DNA of 58,452 bases from Gammaproteobacteria bacterium SG8_30 (GTDB lineage Bacteria; Pseudomonadota; Gammaproteobacteria; Steroidobacterales; Steroidobacteraceae). Made by a program: the position numbers and the translations under genes. The notes under the pieces were generated by a model. The model was given only the letters and a program-made list of their open reading frames with translations, had not been told where the DNA came from and made no database searches. Of this stretch, positions 35,665 to 44,380 are shown one piece after another. The stretch is from assembly GCA_001303245.1 (NCBI GenBank), contig LJNS01000021.1, positions 1 through 58,452 of the forward strand. Reading direction: 5' to 3'. Positions within the stretch are counted from its first letter, which is position 1; each line of letters opens with the position of its first letter.

Positions 35665-37553
35665 GGTTCGCCTCCCTGCGGCGCCGAGGCGAGCGCCCGG
35701 TCGTACAGGGCCGCCAGCGCATAGCGGGCCTGCACCGCGTACTCGTCGAGGCGCACCTGCTGCGCCTCGAGCTCGCGGACGGCCAGCTCCGCGAGCAGCC
35801 TGCCCTGCCGCTCGCGCACGGCGACGACGCGGGTGGAGAGCGCCTCGATCCTCGGCCGGACGGCGGCAATGCGCAGGGCGAACTCTTCGTTGCGTGCCGG
35901 GACGGACTCGATGGCGGCCGTGACGGCGCGATACCGCGTCCGCGCGTCGAACAGCTCTGCATCGAGCTCGCGCAGGGCACGCCGCACGCGCCAGGCGCGC
36001 TCCTTCCGCGTTGCCTCGAGCCGCCAGGTGAGCGCGCCGCGTGCCAGCCTGGCCTTGTCCCGCGCATCCTCGAACGAGGGATCCTCCGGGCGCGCCGAGA
36101 GGCCGGCCTCGACTCGCTCGATCGTGTCGAACAGGCGGAGCTCGTCTTCGGTGGCGAGGGCCGCGGCGCCTGCGGGCCCGCGGTCCGCGGCGGCGAAGCG
36201 CGCGTGGAGAACATCGCGACGGGAGTCGAGCTCCTCGATGCCGACCTGCGCGAGTCGCTGCTCCGCCCCCGGCAGCCTCTCGGCGTAGGCCCTGCGGCGC
36301 GCATCGACCATGTCGGCGTAGGCCGACAGGCTTTCGCGCCAGCGGACCAGGTTGCGCTCCAGGAAGTCGAGGGTCCGGTAGTACTTGAGCGCTTCCTGGA
36401 ACTCGTTGCCCGCGAGCAGGTGATAGAGATAGCGTGACTCGGGAGCATCGGGCAGCGTCGACAGTTGCCAGAACCAGCCCGAGCCGTCCCCGCCGCCGTC
36501 TGCCGAAGCCAGCACGGCCTGCAGCATGCGTCCGGCGCGAATCGATTCAACCGACTCCTCGAGGCGGCGCTTCTCGAGCGTATAAGCCTCGATCGCCGAC
36601 TCGTAGTACTCGGCTGCCTGCCGATCGGCCCCGAGGCGGGCATAGGCGTAGGGTACGGCCAGATAGGACTCCTGCACGGCCGCATCGAGCATTCCGCGGC
36701 CGTGCAGCTCGAGCCAGGGCGTCAGGGCCTCCGCATAGTGCTCCTGGGCGGCGTCCGCCCAGCCTGCACCGAGCAGCGCCTTGCTCGACTGGGACCCGGC
36801 GAGGCGCACTCGATCGAGCGCAGCGCGTGCAGCAGCCGGTTGCCCGGCCTGCAGCTGCGCGTAGCCGAGCGCGACGTTGGCCTTGTCCCGGAGGGCCTTC
36901 AGCGACTCCGTCCCTGCATCGACCTGGCCGGCCTGGTCCAAGAGCCGGAGGCCTTCGTCGCGGCGGCCGGCACGTACGAGCGCCACGCCGAGGTTGAACT
37001 GGCCGTAGGCCTTCCAGGACGGCGGCGCCTGCCAGCCCTCCAGGCTGGCGATCGCCTCGTCGTACCGGCCGCGATACATGAGTCCCTGTGCGAGCAGGAG
37101 CCCGCGCTCCGCGGCGAGCGCCGCGGGCAGGTCGTCGCCGGCCTGTCGCAATGCGTCCGTCGACTCCTCGAAGTAACCGCGCGCGTAGAGCACCTTGCCC
37201 ACGTGGAACCAGGCCCGGCTCCGCACCGACGGCGGAACGGAGTCGCGTGCCAGCAGTCGCTGGAACACGTCGACGGCGCGGGCGTGCTGTCCGAAAGACA
37301 GGTACAACCCGCCGAGCAGGAGCTCGGCGTCCTCGCGGTGCGGCCCGAGCCTGCCTTGCTCGCCATAGGCCTCGGTCCTGACGATGGCCTCGAAGTAGTC
37401 GTCCTGGAAGAAGTGGAAGAGCGCATCCCCGTAGTGAAGGTCCCGGATGTCCACCGGTGCGAGCGTGCCTTCCACCGGCGCCGGTCGTGCCCACGCGGAC
37501 GCGGCGGCCGAAGCCGCCGCGACGAGCAGCGCGGTCACCCGCAGGATGTGCAA
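35661..37553 (-). CDS. Periplasmic TPR/coiled-coil protein
   Basis: This 630-residue protein has a signal peptide (HILRVTALLVAAASAAASAWA), about eight TPR-like repeats (for instance HVGKVLYARGYFEESTDALRQ, read in parts) in the first 340 residues and a long Arg/Glu/Ala-rich helical region likely to form coiled coil in the last 250. I use the TTG at 37553, 4 bp after the upstream stop; a GTG five codons later is possible. TPR partners like this occur with AglQRS-type motors (GltD/GltE in Myxococcus), but I cannot claim orthology. Confidence 0.75.
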   Translation of the reverse strand: MHILRVTALLVAAASAAASAWARPAPVEGTLAPVDIRDLHYGDALFHFFQDDYFEAIVRTEAYGEQGRLGPHREDAELLLGGLYLSFGQHARAVDVFQRLLARDSVPPSVRSRAWFHVGKVLYARGYFEESTDALRQAGDDLPAALAAERGLLLAQGLMYRGRYDEAIASLEGWQAPPSWKAYGQFNLGVALVRAGRRDEGLRLLDQAGQVDAGTESLKALRDKANVALGYAQLQAGQPAAARAALDRVRLAGSQSSKALLGAGWADAAQEHYAEALTPWLELHGRGMLDAAVQESYLAVPYAYARLGADRQAAEYYESAIEAYTLEKRRLEESVESIRAGRMLQAVLASADGGGDGSGWFWQLSTLPDAPESRYLYHLLAGNEFQEALKYYRTLDFLERNLVRWRESLSAYADMVDARRRAYAERLPGAEQRLAQVGIEELDSRRDVLHARFAAADRGPAGAAALATEDELRLFDTIERVEAGLSARPEDPSFEDARDKARLARGALTWRLEATRKERAWRVRRALRELDAELFDARTRYRAVTAAIESVPARNEEFALRIAAVRPRIEALSTRVVAVRERQGRLLAELAVRELEAQQVRLDEYAVQARYALAALYDRALASAPQGGEP

Positions 37554-37557
37554 GGTC

Positions 37558-38190
37558 CTACTCCCACTCCTTCACGACGAACTCGGGTTGCAGCTTCTGC
37601 ACCCGGTCGCTGATCTTGAGCTCCACGTACTTGGGACCGACCCCCTTGTCGATCTCGAGCGTGGTCCCGCGCGTGTAGTCGCGTGCGTGCGGCCCTTGTC
37701 CGGTGAAGAACGCCGTGAGCTCGTGCGCGCCCGCCTTGAGGTTGCCGAGCCAGACGCGATGCACGCCGCCCCGCTGCAGCGCGTCGACCTCCCGTTGCGT
37801 GTACAGGTAGTTCGACACTTCCTTGCCGTCGACCACGATCTTCACGGAATCGAGCGCGAAGAAGGTGCCGGTGTCCATTGAGACGAACACCGCGACCTGT
37901 GTGTTGGCCGGGAACAGGAGTTCCTCTTCCAGGATGAACAGGTCGCGATTGAGGTCGACGACTTCCTGGCTCAGCGCCTGCACCTCGCTGTCCAGGCCAC
38001 GGAACTCCTCGCGGGCCGATTCCTGGGCCACGGACAGGGACGCGAGCAGCAGCAGCGCCACGCCGAGCAACGGCAGCGGCCACACGGGAAGCCTCGCGGC
38101 CGGACCGGCCCGCGGCGCGGCGCGCCCGCGACCCTCGCCCCGGCTCGTCGCAAGGTAGGCCTGGGCGATTCCCGGGCTGTCTATGGGCAT
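37558..38190 (-). CDS. Membrane-anchored periplasmic protein of the TPR/ExbB cluster
   Basis: This 210-residue protein has a basic N-terminus, one membrane segment (about 36-55, WPLPLLGVALLLLASLSVAQ), a short coiled coil (DSEVQALSQEVVDLNRDL) and a beta-rich periplasmic domain with KIVVDGKEVSNYLYTQREV and RVWLGNLKAGAHELTAFFTG. The repeated strands look immunoglobulin- or PEGA-like. I do not recognise a named family. It is 4 bp before the TPR gene and 10 bp after tlpA, so it belongs to the same operon. Confidence 0.7.
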   Translation of the reverse strand: MPIDSPGIAQAYLATSRGEGRGRAAPRAGPAARLPVWPLPLLGVALLLLASLSVAQESAREEFRGLDSEVQALSQEVVDLNRDLFILEEELLFPANTQVAVFVSMDTGTFFALDSVKIVVDGKEVSNYLYTQREVDALQRGGVHRVWLGNLKAGAHELTAFFTGQGPHARDYTRGTTLEIDKGVGPKYVELKISDRVQKLQPEFVVKEWE

Positions 38191-38200
38191 GCGTCGTCTC

Positions 38201-38743
38201 CTATTCGTCGAGCAGCCTGCGCAGCTCGCCGAGCATCGCGCGCTCGGCGCGCGAGTCCAGTTCGCCGTAGCGGTAACGGACCCCGCCGTCCCGTCCGATC
38301 AGCAGCGTCGCCGGCAGCGAAGCCGGGCGGTAGACGCGACTGACCGACTTGGCCGCATCGTGCAGCTGTGGGAATCCGGCCCCGATGCCGTCCGCCACGC
38401 CCCGGGCGTCGTCCGGCGCCTCGTCGAGGATCACGCCGAGCACCTTCAGGCCTGCCTCGCCGTACGTCCCCTGCAACCGCTCCAGTCGCTCGAGTTCCCG
38501 GCGGCAGCCTCCGCACCAGCTCGCCCAGAACACGAGCGCAACCACCTCGCCGCGATACTCGGACAGGCGGTAGTTCCTGCCGTCGAGCGCCTTGAGTGCG
38601 AAGTCGGGTGCCTCCGCCGGAGGCACGACGTCCGTCCGCGCAACGTCGGGGAAACACGCGAGCGCGACGCAGGCTCCCGCCGTCGCGATCCACACGGCGC
38701 CGCGTGTCCGCCCGGCCCGTCGCTGCGCCCGCTTCCGCCTCAA
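38201..38743 (-). CDS. TlpA-like periplasmic thioredoxin
   Basis: This protein of about 180 residues has a signal peptide and a thioredoxin fold with VFWASWCGGCRREL (active-site Cys77-Gly-Gly-Cys80). I prefer the TTG at 38743 because GGAGG lies 8-12 bp upstream and it gives a normal basic signal peptide; a GTG at 38695 and longer starts are less good. TlpA-like proteins reduce periplasmic disulfides, often in cytochrome c maturation. It may keep the haem-binding Cys residues of the neighbouring cytochromes reduced. Confidence 0.78.
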   Translation of the reverse strand: MRRKRAQRRAGRTRGAVWIATAGACVALACFPDVARTDVVPPAEAPDFALKALDGRNYRLSEYRGEVVALVFWASWCGGCRRELERLERLQGTYGEAGLKVLGVILDEAPDDARGVADGIGAGFPQLHDAAKSVSRVYRPASLPATLLIGRDGGVRYRYGELDSRAERAMLGELRRLLDE

Positions 38744-38911
38744 TCCTCGTTCCTCCGCGGCTGCCGCCGTCGCCTTCCTTGCCCGGTCGCAACGTGCCTC
38801 AGGGTGCGACCGGCACGTTACATAACGTTGCCACAGCTCCCGGGACGAAAGCACGAGACGCCCGTCGCACTTCGGCGACGAACGCACGCGCGACTCGGCG
38901 CACCCGCCCCG

Positions 38912-40510
38912 CTAGATGCGCCCGTCCACGATCGGATTGAACGCGACCAGGCTGTCCTGCAGGCTGGTGCCGCCGAGTCCGTGCCCGGGGAACAGGCTCG
39001 CGAAGCGCCCCTGCTCGCCGTGCAGCGCGAGATAGTTGAGAACGACCGTCTCGACCAGCAGGTTCACGTTGTTCGATGCCGGCGTCGAGGAGGTCTCCAC
39101 CGAGCCGTCCGGACGGAACCAGCCGATCTGGCGGTGCTGCTCGGCCGGACGTCCGTCGCCGCTGTAGAGCTGCGGCCGCCCGCGCGGGTCGTAGACGAGG
39201 AAGAAGGACGCTGCCGTCTGCTGGTTGTCGCTGGTCCACATGAACTTGCCGCGGCCCTCGGCCGAGTTGTCGACCTGGCCGTTGGCCGAGAGCGAGCCGT
39301 CGCTGAAGACGTACAGCATGAGCGGCACGCCGCGGCGTGCGGCGTACTCGAGGCATGCGCCCATGCAGCGGCCGGCGCGCAAGTCGCGCAGCTCGCCCGT
39401 GGCCCGTCCCTGCCCGTGGTAGTCGTAGCCACCCATCGTGATCGTGCCCGCCCCGGCGAAGCCGTTCACCACGAGCTTCATGACGGCGGCGGTCTTGCGG
39501 AACTCCGCGTCGCCGTCGAACTCGTCCCGGCTGAAGATCCCGCCGGCACCGACGATGTCCGGATCCAGCTCGGGGTTGAGGGCGGAGGGATCGCCGTAGC
39601 GGTCGGTGAGGTCGGCCGCCTTCACGTAGTTGCAGCGGACCAGGTCCTTGATCACCGCATCGCGCGTGATGCCGGTGTCGACGCGCTCGAGCTTGCGATC
39701 GGACAGCCGCTGAATCGATTCCATCACGGCGACCGCGTCGTCCTGGTCGAGCAGGCCGACGAGCTTGCCGGTGTCCACGAGCCCGGTGACGTCGCTGGTG
39801 CGATCGATCTTGGTCGGACGGGCCGAGACGTCGACCATGGAGGCCGGGGCCATGGAGTTTCCGCCGGACTCCGAGCTGCGCGAGCCCACGAGCGTCAGGA
39901 GCTCGCCGTCGGCCCCGGCGCGGTAGATGCCGTACATCGGGTTGTGGGGATTGTTGCCGGTGTCGTTCTCGGACCGCGCCGGGATCACGGCACCGTTGAT
40001 CCCCGCCGCAGTCCCGGGACCGATGCGGTCGACGATCCCGCGCAGGAAGGCGCTGTCGGAGTGAAAGCGCAGGCCGAGCTGCTCGTCGATCCAGTCGTTG
40101 GTCACGCTCCCGGGGTTGGGCGCGTTCGGCACCATGTCGCCGGGCAGTCCGAGCCGGGCATAGCCCGCCGCGCTCAGGAAGTCGAGCTGGCCTTCCCTGC
40201 CGCCGACCAGGACGTTGGAGCCGACCATGTTGGCTCCTCCGGCCAGGTCGATGCAGATGAAAGGAATCCTGCCCGCACCCTGAACCGCGATGCCGCAGCT
40301 CTGCTTGAGGGCCTCGAGGTCGGGCGACAGGGCTGCCTCCGCCAGGCGAGGATTCGCGAACAGGCTGAATACGCCCGGCGCGATCACCGTTCCGAGGCCG
40401 CCCATCAGCCCCTGGGCGATGAACTGGCGCCGGGTGACCGGCACGGGATGATCCGGATGCCGGAGTGGCTCGTCGGGATGGAGCGGGCCGCGTCTGCGTT
40501 TCCTCAGCAT
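38912..40510 (-). CDS. Tat-exported DUF1501-like protein
   Basis: This 532-residue protein has a Tat-type signal (VTRRQFIAQGLMGGLG) and a sulfatase-like body: ICIDLAGGANMVGSN near the start, GGYDYHGQGRATGELRDLRA in the middle, MLYVFSDGSLSANG later. This pattern fits the DUF1501 group, which in other bacteria is encoded next to cytochrome-containing DUF1592-type proteins. I use the ATG at 40510, which has GAGGA upstream; the ATG at 40528 is possible. It follows the LamG/cytochrome gene by about 37 bp. The enzymatic activity is unknown. Confidence 0.75.
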   Translation of the reverse strand: MLRKRRRGPLHPDEPLRHPDHPVPVTRRQFIAQGLMGGLGTVIAPGVFSLFANPRLAEAALSPDLEALKQSCGIAVQGAGRIPFICIDLAGGANMVGSNVLVGGREGQLDFLSAAGYARLGLPGDMVPNAPNPGSVTNDWIDEQLGLRFHSDSAFLRGIVDRIGPGTAAGINGAVIPARSENDTGNNPHNPMYGIYRAGADGELLTLVGSRSSESGGNSMAPASMVDVSARPTKIDRTSDVTGLVDTGKLVGLLDQDDAVAVMESIQRLSDRKLERVDTGITRDAVIKDLVRCNYVKAADLTDRYGDPSALNPELDPDIVGAGGIFSRDEFDGDAEFRKTAAVMKLVVNGFAGAGTITMGGYDYHGQGRATGELRDLRAGRCMGACLEYAARRGVPLMLYVFSDGSLSANGQVDNSAEGRGKFMWTSDNQQTAASFFLVYDPRGRPQLYSGDGRPAEQHRQIGWFRPDGSVETSSTPASNNVNLLVETVVLNYLALHGEQGRFASLFPGHGLGGTSLQDSLVAFNPIVDGRI

Positions 40511-40547
40511 GTCTCGGGTCCTCGGCATCGTGTCCGATGCGATCGCG

Positions 40548-43013
40548 TCACTGGATCAACGTGCTCGCGCCACCGATGACGGCGGCACAGCTCGCCTTCA
40601 CGATCGTCGCGGTGCGGTCCGGCGCGCATCCCGCGCCACAGGCGGTCAGTCGCGTGATCAGGCCGTCCAGCTCGGCGCGCACCTCGGGGAGCGAAGGCTG
40701 GCTGGCCAGCCCGGTCCCGACGGCGCGCGCCACCAACGGTCCGACGACGAGATCGCGCTCGGCCGCCGTGTCGAAGGCCTGCCCTGCCGGTGCGGCGAAG
40801 TCGAACCCGGGGAAGTACGCGCTGCGCCGGGGAAGGTCGTCCACCAGCGCATTGCAGAACTCGATCGCGAGCTGCGCCACGCCGACCTGGTGGGCGGACA
40901 GGAACCCCTCGATGCTCTCGACCGTCGGGAGCTGTTCTCGCACCCGCCGGTAGGTCTCATCGACCAGGGGCTCCGAGCGCGGCACGCCGGTCGCCTCGGC
41001 CATGGTGGCTGCGATCTCCTCGAAGGTGCGCAGGCCGAGCTGCGGCAGCGGCTCGCCGTCCGGCGGGGGCGGCGGCGCGAGCGGCACAGGCTCCGTGTGA
41101 ACGTGCGTCTGGTCGCCGAGCTGCTCGAAGGTCAGGAAGAACTGGTCGAGCGCCGGACCCTTGTCGAGGGCGACGACCGTTCCAACCGGGGACAACGGGA
41201 AGCCTGCGGCAGGGTCGTAGCCGGCGGCATTGACCACGACGTCGAGCGGCGCGTAGGCCTGCCCGACCTTCGCCTCGGCGCCGTTGACGCCGATGCGCAT
41301 TCCCTTGATCCGCAATCCGTCCGGGCGCGCCGACTCATCGAGGCTGATGAACACGGGCTTGTCGAACAGGTAGGCGAAGCTGTCGAACTGGCTCACCTCG
41401 AACATCACGTAGGACTCGGGCACGTCTACGAGATGCGCAACGCTGAACAGCAGGTAGAAACGCTCGCCGACGCCCGCCTCGAAGTTCTGTGCCACCTGCT
41501 CCGGAGTCAGGGCGCGGTTGTGGATCGCCACCAGCCGGATGACTCCCTGCCACGGTCGGTCGCCGGACACCTCGTTGCCCAGCACGAGCGCGAACGTGTC
41601 GTTCCAGTCGGCCAGCGATCCCCCGCCCTGCGGGTCCGGCCCAGTGACCCGTGTCCCGTTCACGAACAGGCTTCGGCCGTTCACCGGATCGTAGGTCGCG
41701 ACGACGTGCTGCAGCGTCGCCTGCAGCACCTCCTCCGCAGACGGCGTCGACTGCTCGGGCGCGCCGTTGGCGTCCGTCGTGCTGCTGCGGCCGAAGAAGT
41801 CGTAGTCGTACATCGTCTGGCCGAGCGTGAAGTTGCGGGCCATCGTCCCGCCGGAGTAGCCGACGATGTGGGCCTCTTCCTGCACGACGTTGGCGGGTGC
41901 GACCCAGGCCTCGAGGCTGTATTCGCCGGTCGCCTTGATCAGGTCGTGCAGCTTGCGGCTCGAGGCGGTGGAACCCTGCAGCTTGCCGCCGCGGACGTTG
42001 ACGCCCCAGCCCCCCACCCAGGTGACGTCTCCCGACAGGTTGAGGTTGACGGCCGGTTCGACACCGCTCGTGTCGTAGGCGACGGCGCCGGTCCCGGTCT
42101 TGAACTCGTAGAGGGCGATCAGGGCCGCGTCCGAGCGGTTGCCCCCGCTCGCGATGGTGCCGTCGTACAGGACGAGCGCCTTCGACAGGACCAGGGCGGG
42201 ATCGACCTGGGTGAGAGGAATCCCGTCCGCGAAGGCGCGGATCGCGGTCTCCATCTCCGCCGCGTTGCCGGAACAGTCGCTCCAGCAGTTGTGGAACTCG
42301 CTGCGCAGGCGGACCACGAACCGGGAGTCGGCCGGGTTGTCCAGGTTGATGCGCGCGCGGGCTGCGGCGTAGGCGAGGTCGGGATCGCTCTCTGCGAAGA
42401 ATGGCGACTGCGGCGTCGCCGCGGCCGAGGCGTGACAGCGCGAGCAGTACTCCGTCAGCAACGGATGGATGGTGGAAGCAAACTCGCCGGCATCCGCAGG
42501 GAACGACTTGGTCGCGCCCACGTCGCGCAGCGGTGGCGGCTGAAGCACGATCTCCGTCGAACCGCCGACGGTCGCCCCGGCCCAGTTGCGTATCCAGACC
42601 GTCAGCTGATCCGCGCAGGCGGCGTCGCTCGCGAGCCAGCAGTTGTGGCCCTCGCCGACCTTCTGGACCATGCGCGAGGCCGCAGGATCTCCCAGGTTCA
42701 CGACCGTGTTGGCTGCCTCGTAGGCCAGGTTGACGTCGTCGCTGCGGACGAACGGCGGTTGCTGGCCGCCGGTGCCGTGGCAGGCTCCGCAGCGGTTCGA
42801 GCCCTTGAGGTTGTCCCAGACGTTGATCTTGAAGGACTGCACGTCCTGGCTCACCGGTGCGGGCCCGCTGTAGTCGACCACCGGCGGTGCCGAGGTGACC
42901 GGATTCTCGACCGTCGGTGCACCGCCCCCGCACGCCGACACGGCGGCGACCATCACGAGGGCGAGCCCGGCCCGGGCCGCGCGGAAGACCGAGGGACTGC
43001 GTTCGATGACCAT
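40548..43013 (-). CDS. Lipoprotein with two haem-c motifs and a LamG-type domain
   Basis: This 821-residue protein has a lipobox ending at Cys28 (AAVSACGGG), two CxxCH haem-c sites (CGACH 75-79, CSRCH 190-194), and a LamG/concanavalin-like domain (about 300-480; EYSLEAWVAPANV, HVVATYDPVNGRSLFVNG). Cys-containing loops such as EGHNCWLASDAACAD and EFHNCWSDCSG follow each haem region in the same way. It would sit in the outer membrane facing the periplasm or surface and pass electrons or bind a polymer. The ATG at 43013 starts the signal peptide. It follows the cytochrome gene by 14 bp. Confidence 0.8.
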   Translation of the reverse strand: MVIERSPSVFRAARAGLALVMVAAVSACGGGAPTVENPVTSAPPVVDYSGPAPVSQDVQSFKINVWDNLKGSNRCGACHGTGGQQPPFVRSDDVNLAYEAANTVVNLGDPAASRMVQKVGEGHNCWLASDAACADQLTVWIRNWAGATVGGSTEIVLQPPPLRDVGATKSFPADAGEFASTIHPLLTEYCSRCHASAAATPQSPFFAESDPDLAYAAARARINLDNPADSRFVVRLRSEFHNCWSDCSGNAAEMETAIRAFADGIPLTQVDPALVLSKALVLYDGTIASGGNRSDAALIALYEFKTGTGAVAYDTSGVEPAVNLNLSGDVTWVGGWGVNVRGGKLQGSTASSRKLHDLIKATGEYSLEAWVAPANVVQEEAHIVGYSGGTMARNFTLGQTMYDYDFFGRSSTTDANGAPEQSTPSAEEVLQATLQHVVATYDPVNGRSLFVNGTRVTGPDPQGGGSLADWNDTFALVLGNEVSGDRPWQGVIRLVAIHNRALTPEQVAQNFEAGVGERFYLLFSVAHLVDVPESYVMFEVSQFDSFAYLFDKPVFISLDESARPDGLRIKGMRIGVNGAEAKVGQAYAPLDVVVNAAGYDPAAGFPLSPVGTVVALDKGPALDQFFLTFEQLGDQTHVHTEPVPLAPPPPPDGEPLPQLGLRTFEEIAATMAEATGVPRSEPLVDETYRRVREQLPTVESIEGFLSAHQVGVAQLAIEFCNALVDDLPRRSAYFPGFDFAAPAGQAFDTAAERDLVVGPLVARAVGTGLASQPSLPEVRAELDGLITRLTACGAGCAPDRTATIVKASCAAVIGGASTLIQ

Positions 43014-43027
43014 GCCGTCCCTCCTCC

Positions 43028-44209
43028 TCACTCGCCCATGCACCAGGCCGCGGCGTCCGCGAATACCTGCTTCAACCGGTAGCCGTTCGCGCGAAACCTC
43101 GAGACCATCGACTCGACCTGGGACCGGTCGGCTGCGTCGTTCGGTGGCCGCAGGCACACCGTCCGGAACACCTTCTCCACCTGGCAGCTCGCAAAGGCCT
43201 GGCTGTTGCCGAGCTCGCGGCCCAGGGACGCCGCGCCGGAACCGGCGCCGGGCAACGACGGCTCCCAACCGAGCAGGGCGTTCGGCCCGGCGCGCCAGTA
43301 GTTGGTCCAGCTGTCGTCCGGCGTCACGAATCCCGGACGGAAGGTTTCCTCGTTGTTGAAGTACTTCGGCACGACCTGCCCGCCCGTGTAGGTCATGCGT
43401 CCCTGCGTCTCGTCGTAATCGTAGTGGGCAAAGGCCTGGGCCATCGGGTCCATGCCCGAGTGGCAGCCGACGCAGTTGTTGAGGAACAGCCTGCTGTCGC
43501 CGCCCGGACTGCGGCTCACGTCCTGCCTGATGCGGTCGGTGGGCCGGGAAGTGTCCTGCAGCTCCTCGAGGTCGCTGCAAAGGTGGTTGAGCAGCGTGAA
43601 CCGGAACATCGCGCGATTGGTGCCGGCCACGAAGAACGCCTCCGCAGCGGCGCGCGTGGTCATCACGCCGGCGGCAGCAGCCGGCGGGATGCCGTAGGCG
43701 GCGGACTGGGTGGTCGGTCGCAGCGCCGTCTTGAGGTCGACGTGGCGCGCCTCGAGCTCTTCGAAGTGGGCATTGCTCGACGCGGACGGCGACGGAACGC
43801 CGGACACGCCGTCGCCGACGTAGAGGATGTCTGCCGACAAGAGCTCGTTCATCGGGCGGTCGTCGCGGACCATGCCGATGAAGGTCGCCGTATAGTCGTT
43901 GAGCGGGGCGAACACGGTCCGGTCGCGGTTGGTCCAGGGCGTGGCGAGGTTCTTGAGCGTCACGGAGTAGAAGGCGGGGTCCTCCATGGCCATCGCGGCG
44001 GCCTCGACGGCACGACCAGCAGCGATCTCCGCTTCCATGGCATCGAGCACGGCGCCCTCAGGCGGAACGCCGGCAATTCGGTCGTGCATGCGCCTGGCCT
44101 GTTCACGGGGACCGGCGACGGCGGGTGCCGCGGCTGTCACGGACAGCACGAGCGCGAGCAGCACGGCACTCGTCGATCTCTGGAACGGCCAGTGAAGGTC
44201 CGTTTGCAT
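43028..44209 (-). CDS. Secreted cytochrome c-type protein
   Basis: This 393-residue protein has a signal peptide (STSAVLLALVLSVTAAAPAVAG) and one haem-c site, CVGCH (246-250), followed by SGMDPMAQAFAHYDYDET, which resembles the C-terminal cytochrome region of DUF1592/DUF1588-type proteins. The ATG at 44209 has GGAG upstream. It is the first gene of the leftward envelope run and shares a promoter region with the HzsA-like gene. A -10 TATATT (44252-44257) and -35-like TTACGG (44275-44280), 17 bp apart, fit on this strand. Confidence 0.8.
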   Translation of the reverse strand: MQTDLHWPFQRSTSAVLLALVLSVTAAAPAVAGPREQARRMHDRIAGVPPEGAVLDAMEAEIAAGRAVEAAAMAMEDPAFYSVTLKNLATPWTNRDRTVFAPLNDYTATFIGMVRDDRPMNELLSADILYVGDGVSGVPSPSASSNAHFEELEARHVDLKTALRPTTQSAAYGIPPAAAAGVMTTRAAAEAFFVAGTNRAMFRFTLLNHLCSDLEELQDTSRPTDRIRQDVSRSPGGDSRLFLNNCVGCHSGMDPMAQAFAHYDYDETQGRMTYTGGQVVPKYFNNEETFRPGFVTPDDSWTNYWRAGPNALLGWEPSLPGAGSGAASLGRELGNSQAFASCQVEKVFRTVCLRPPNDAADRSQVESMVSRFRANGYRLKQVFADAAAWCMGE

Positions 44210-44380
44210 TTCTGTGCTCCGTTGACGCGCGGCGATCCGATGTCGCGGTCGAATATATCGACGCAATCGCGCGGCCGTAATGTCTCCGATCGGCGACATT
44301 CCACTGCACGTGTCTTCACGGTAGGCTCGGCGCGGTCGCAGTGCGCGTGGCTGGTGCGCGAGAAGTGGAGCGAGGAATCG
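44210..44380. promoter_or_regulatory. Divergent promoter region of the two envelope operons
   Basis: This 171-bp gap holds a leftward promoter candidate (TTACGG, 17 bp, TATATT) and the 22-bp palindrome at 44279-44300. I see no clear rightward -10/-35 pair. Confidence 0.55.
44279..44300. promoter_or_regulatory. Candidate operator, 22-bp near-perfect palindrome
   Basis: AATGTC and GACATT flank a CCGATCGG core; only one symmetric base pair of the 22 (positions 7 and 16) does not match. It overlaps the -35-like hexamer of the leftward operon. No regulator gene lies nearby. The sequence differs from the GntR palindrome. Confidence 0.6.

Noticed and set aside
39107-39114. GTCCGGAC palindrome in the DUF1501-like gene
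   Set aside because: It lies in coding sequence, lacks the TT/AA flanks of the three intergenic sites and is far from any start codon.
43014-43580. Upstream extension of the LamG/haem lipoprotein frame
   Set aside because: It overlaps the cytochrome gene in another frame and precedes a clean lipoprotein signal at 43013.
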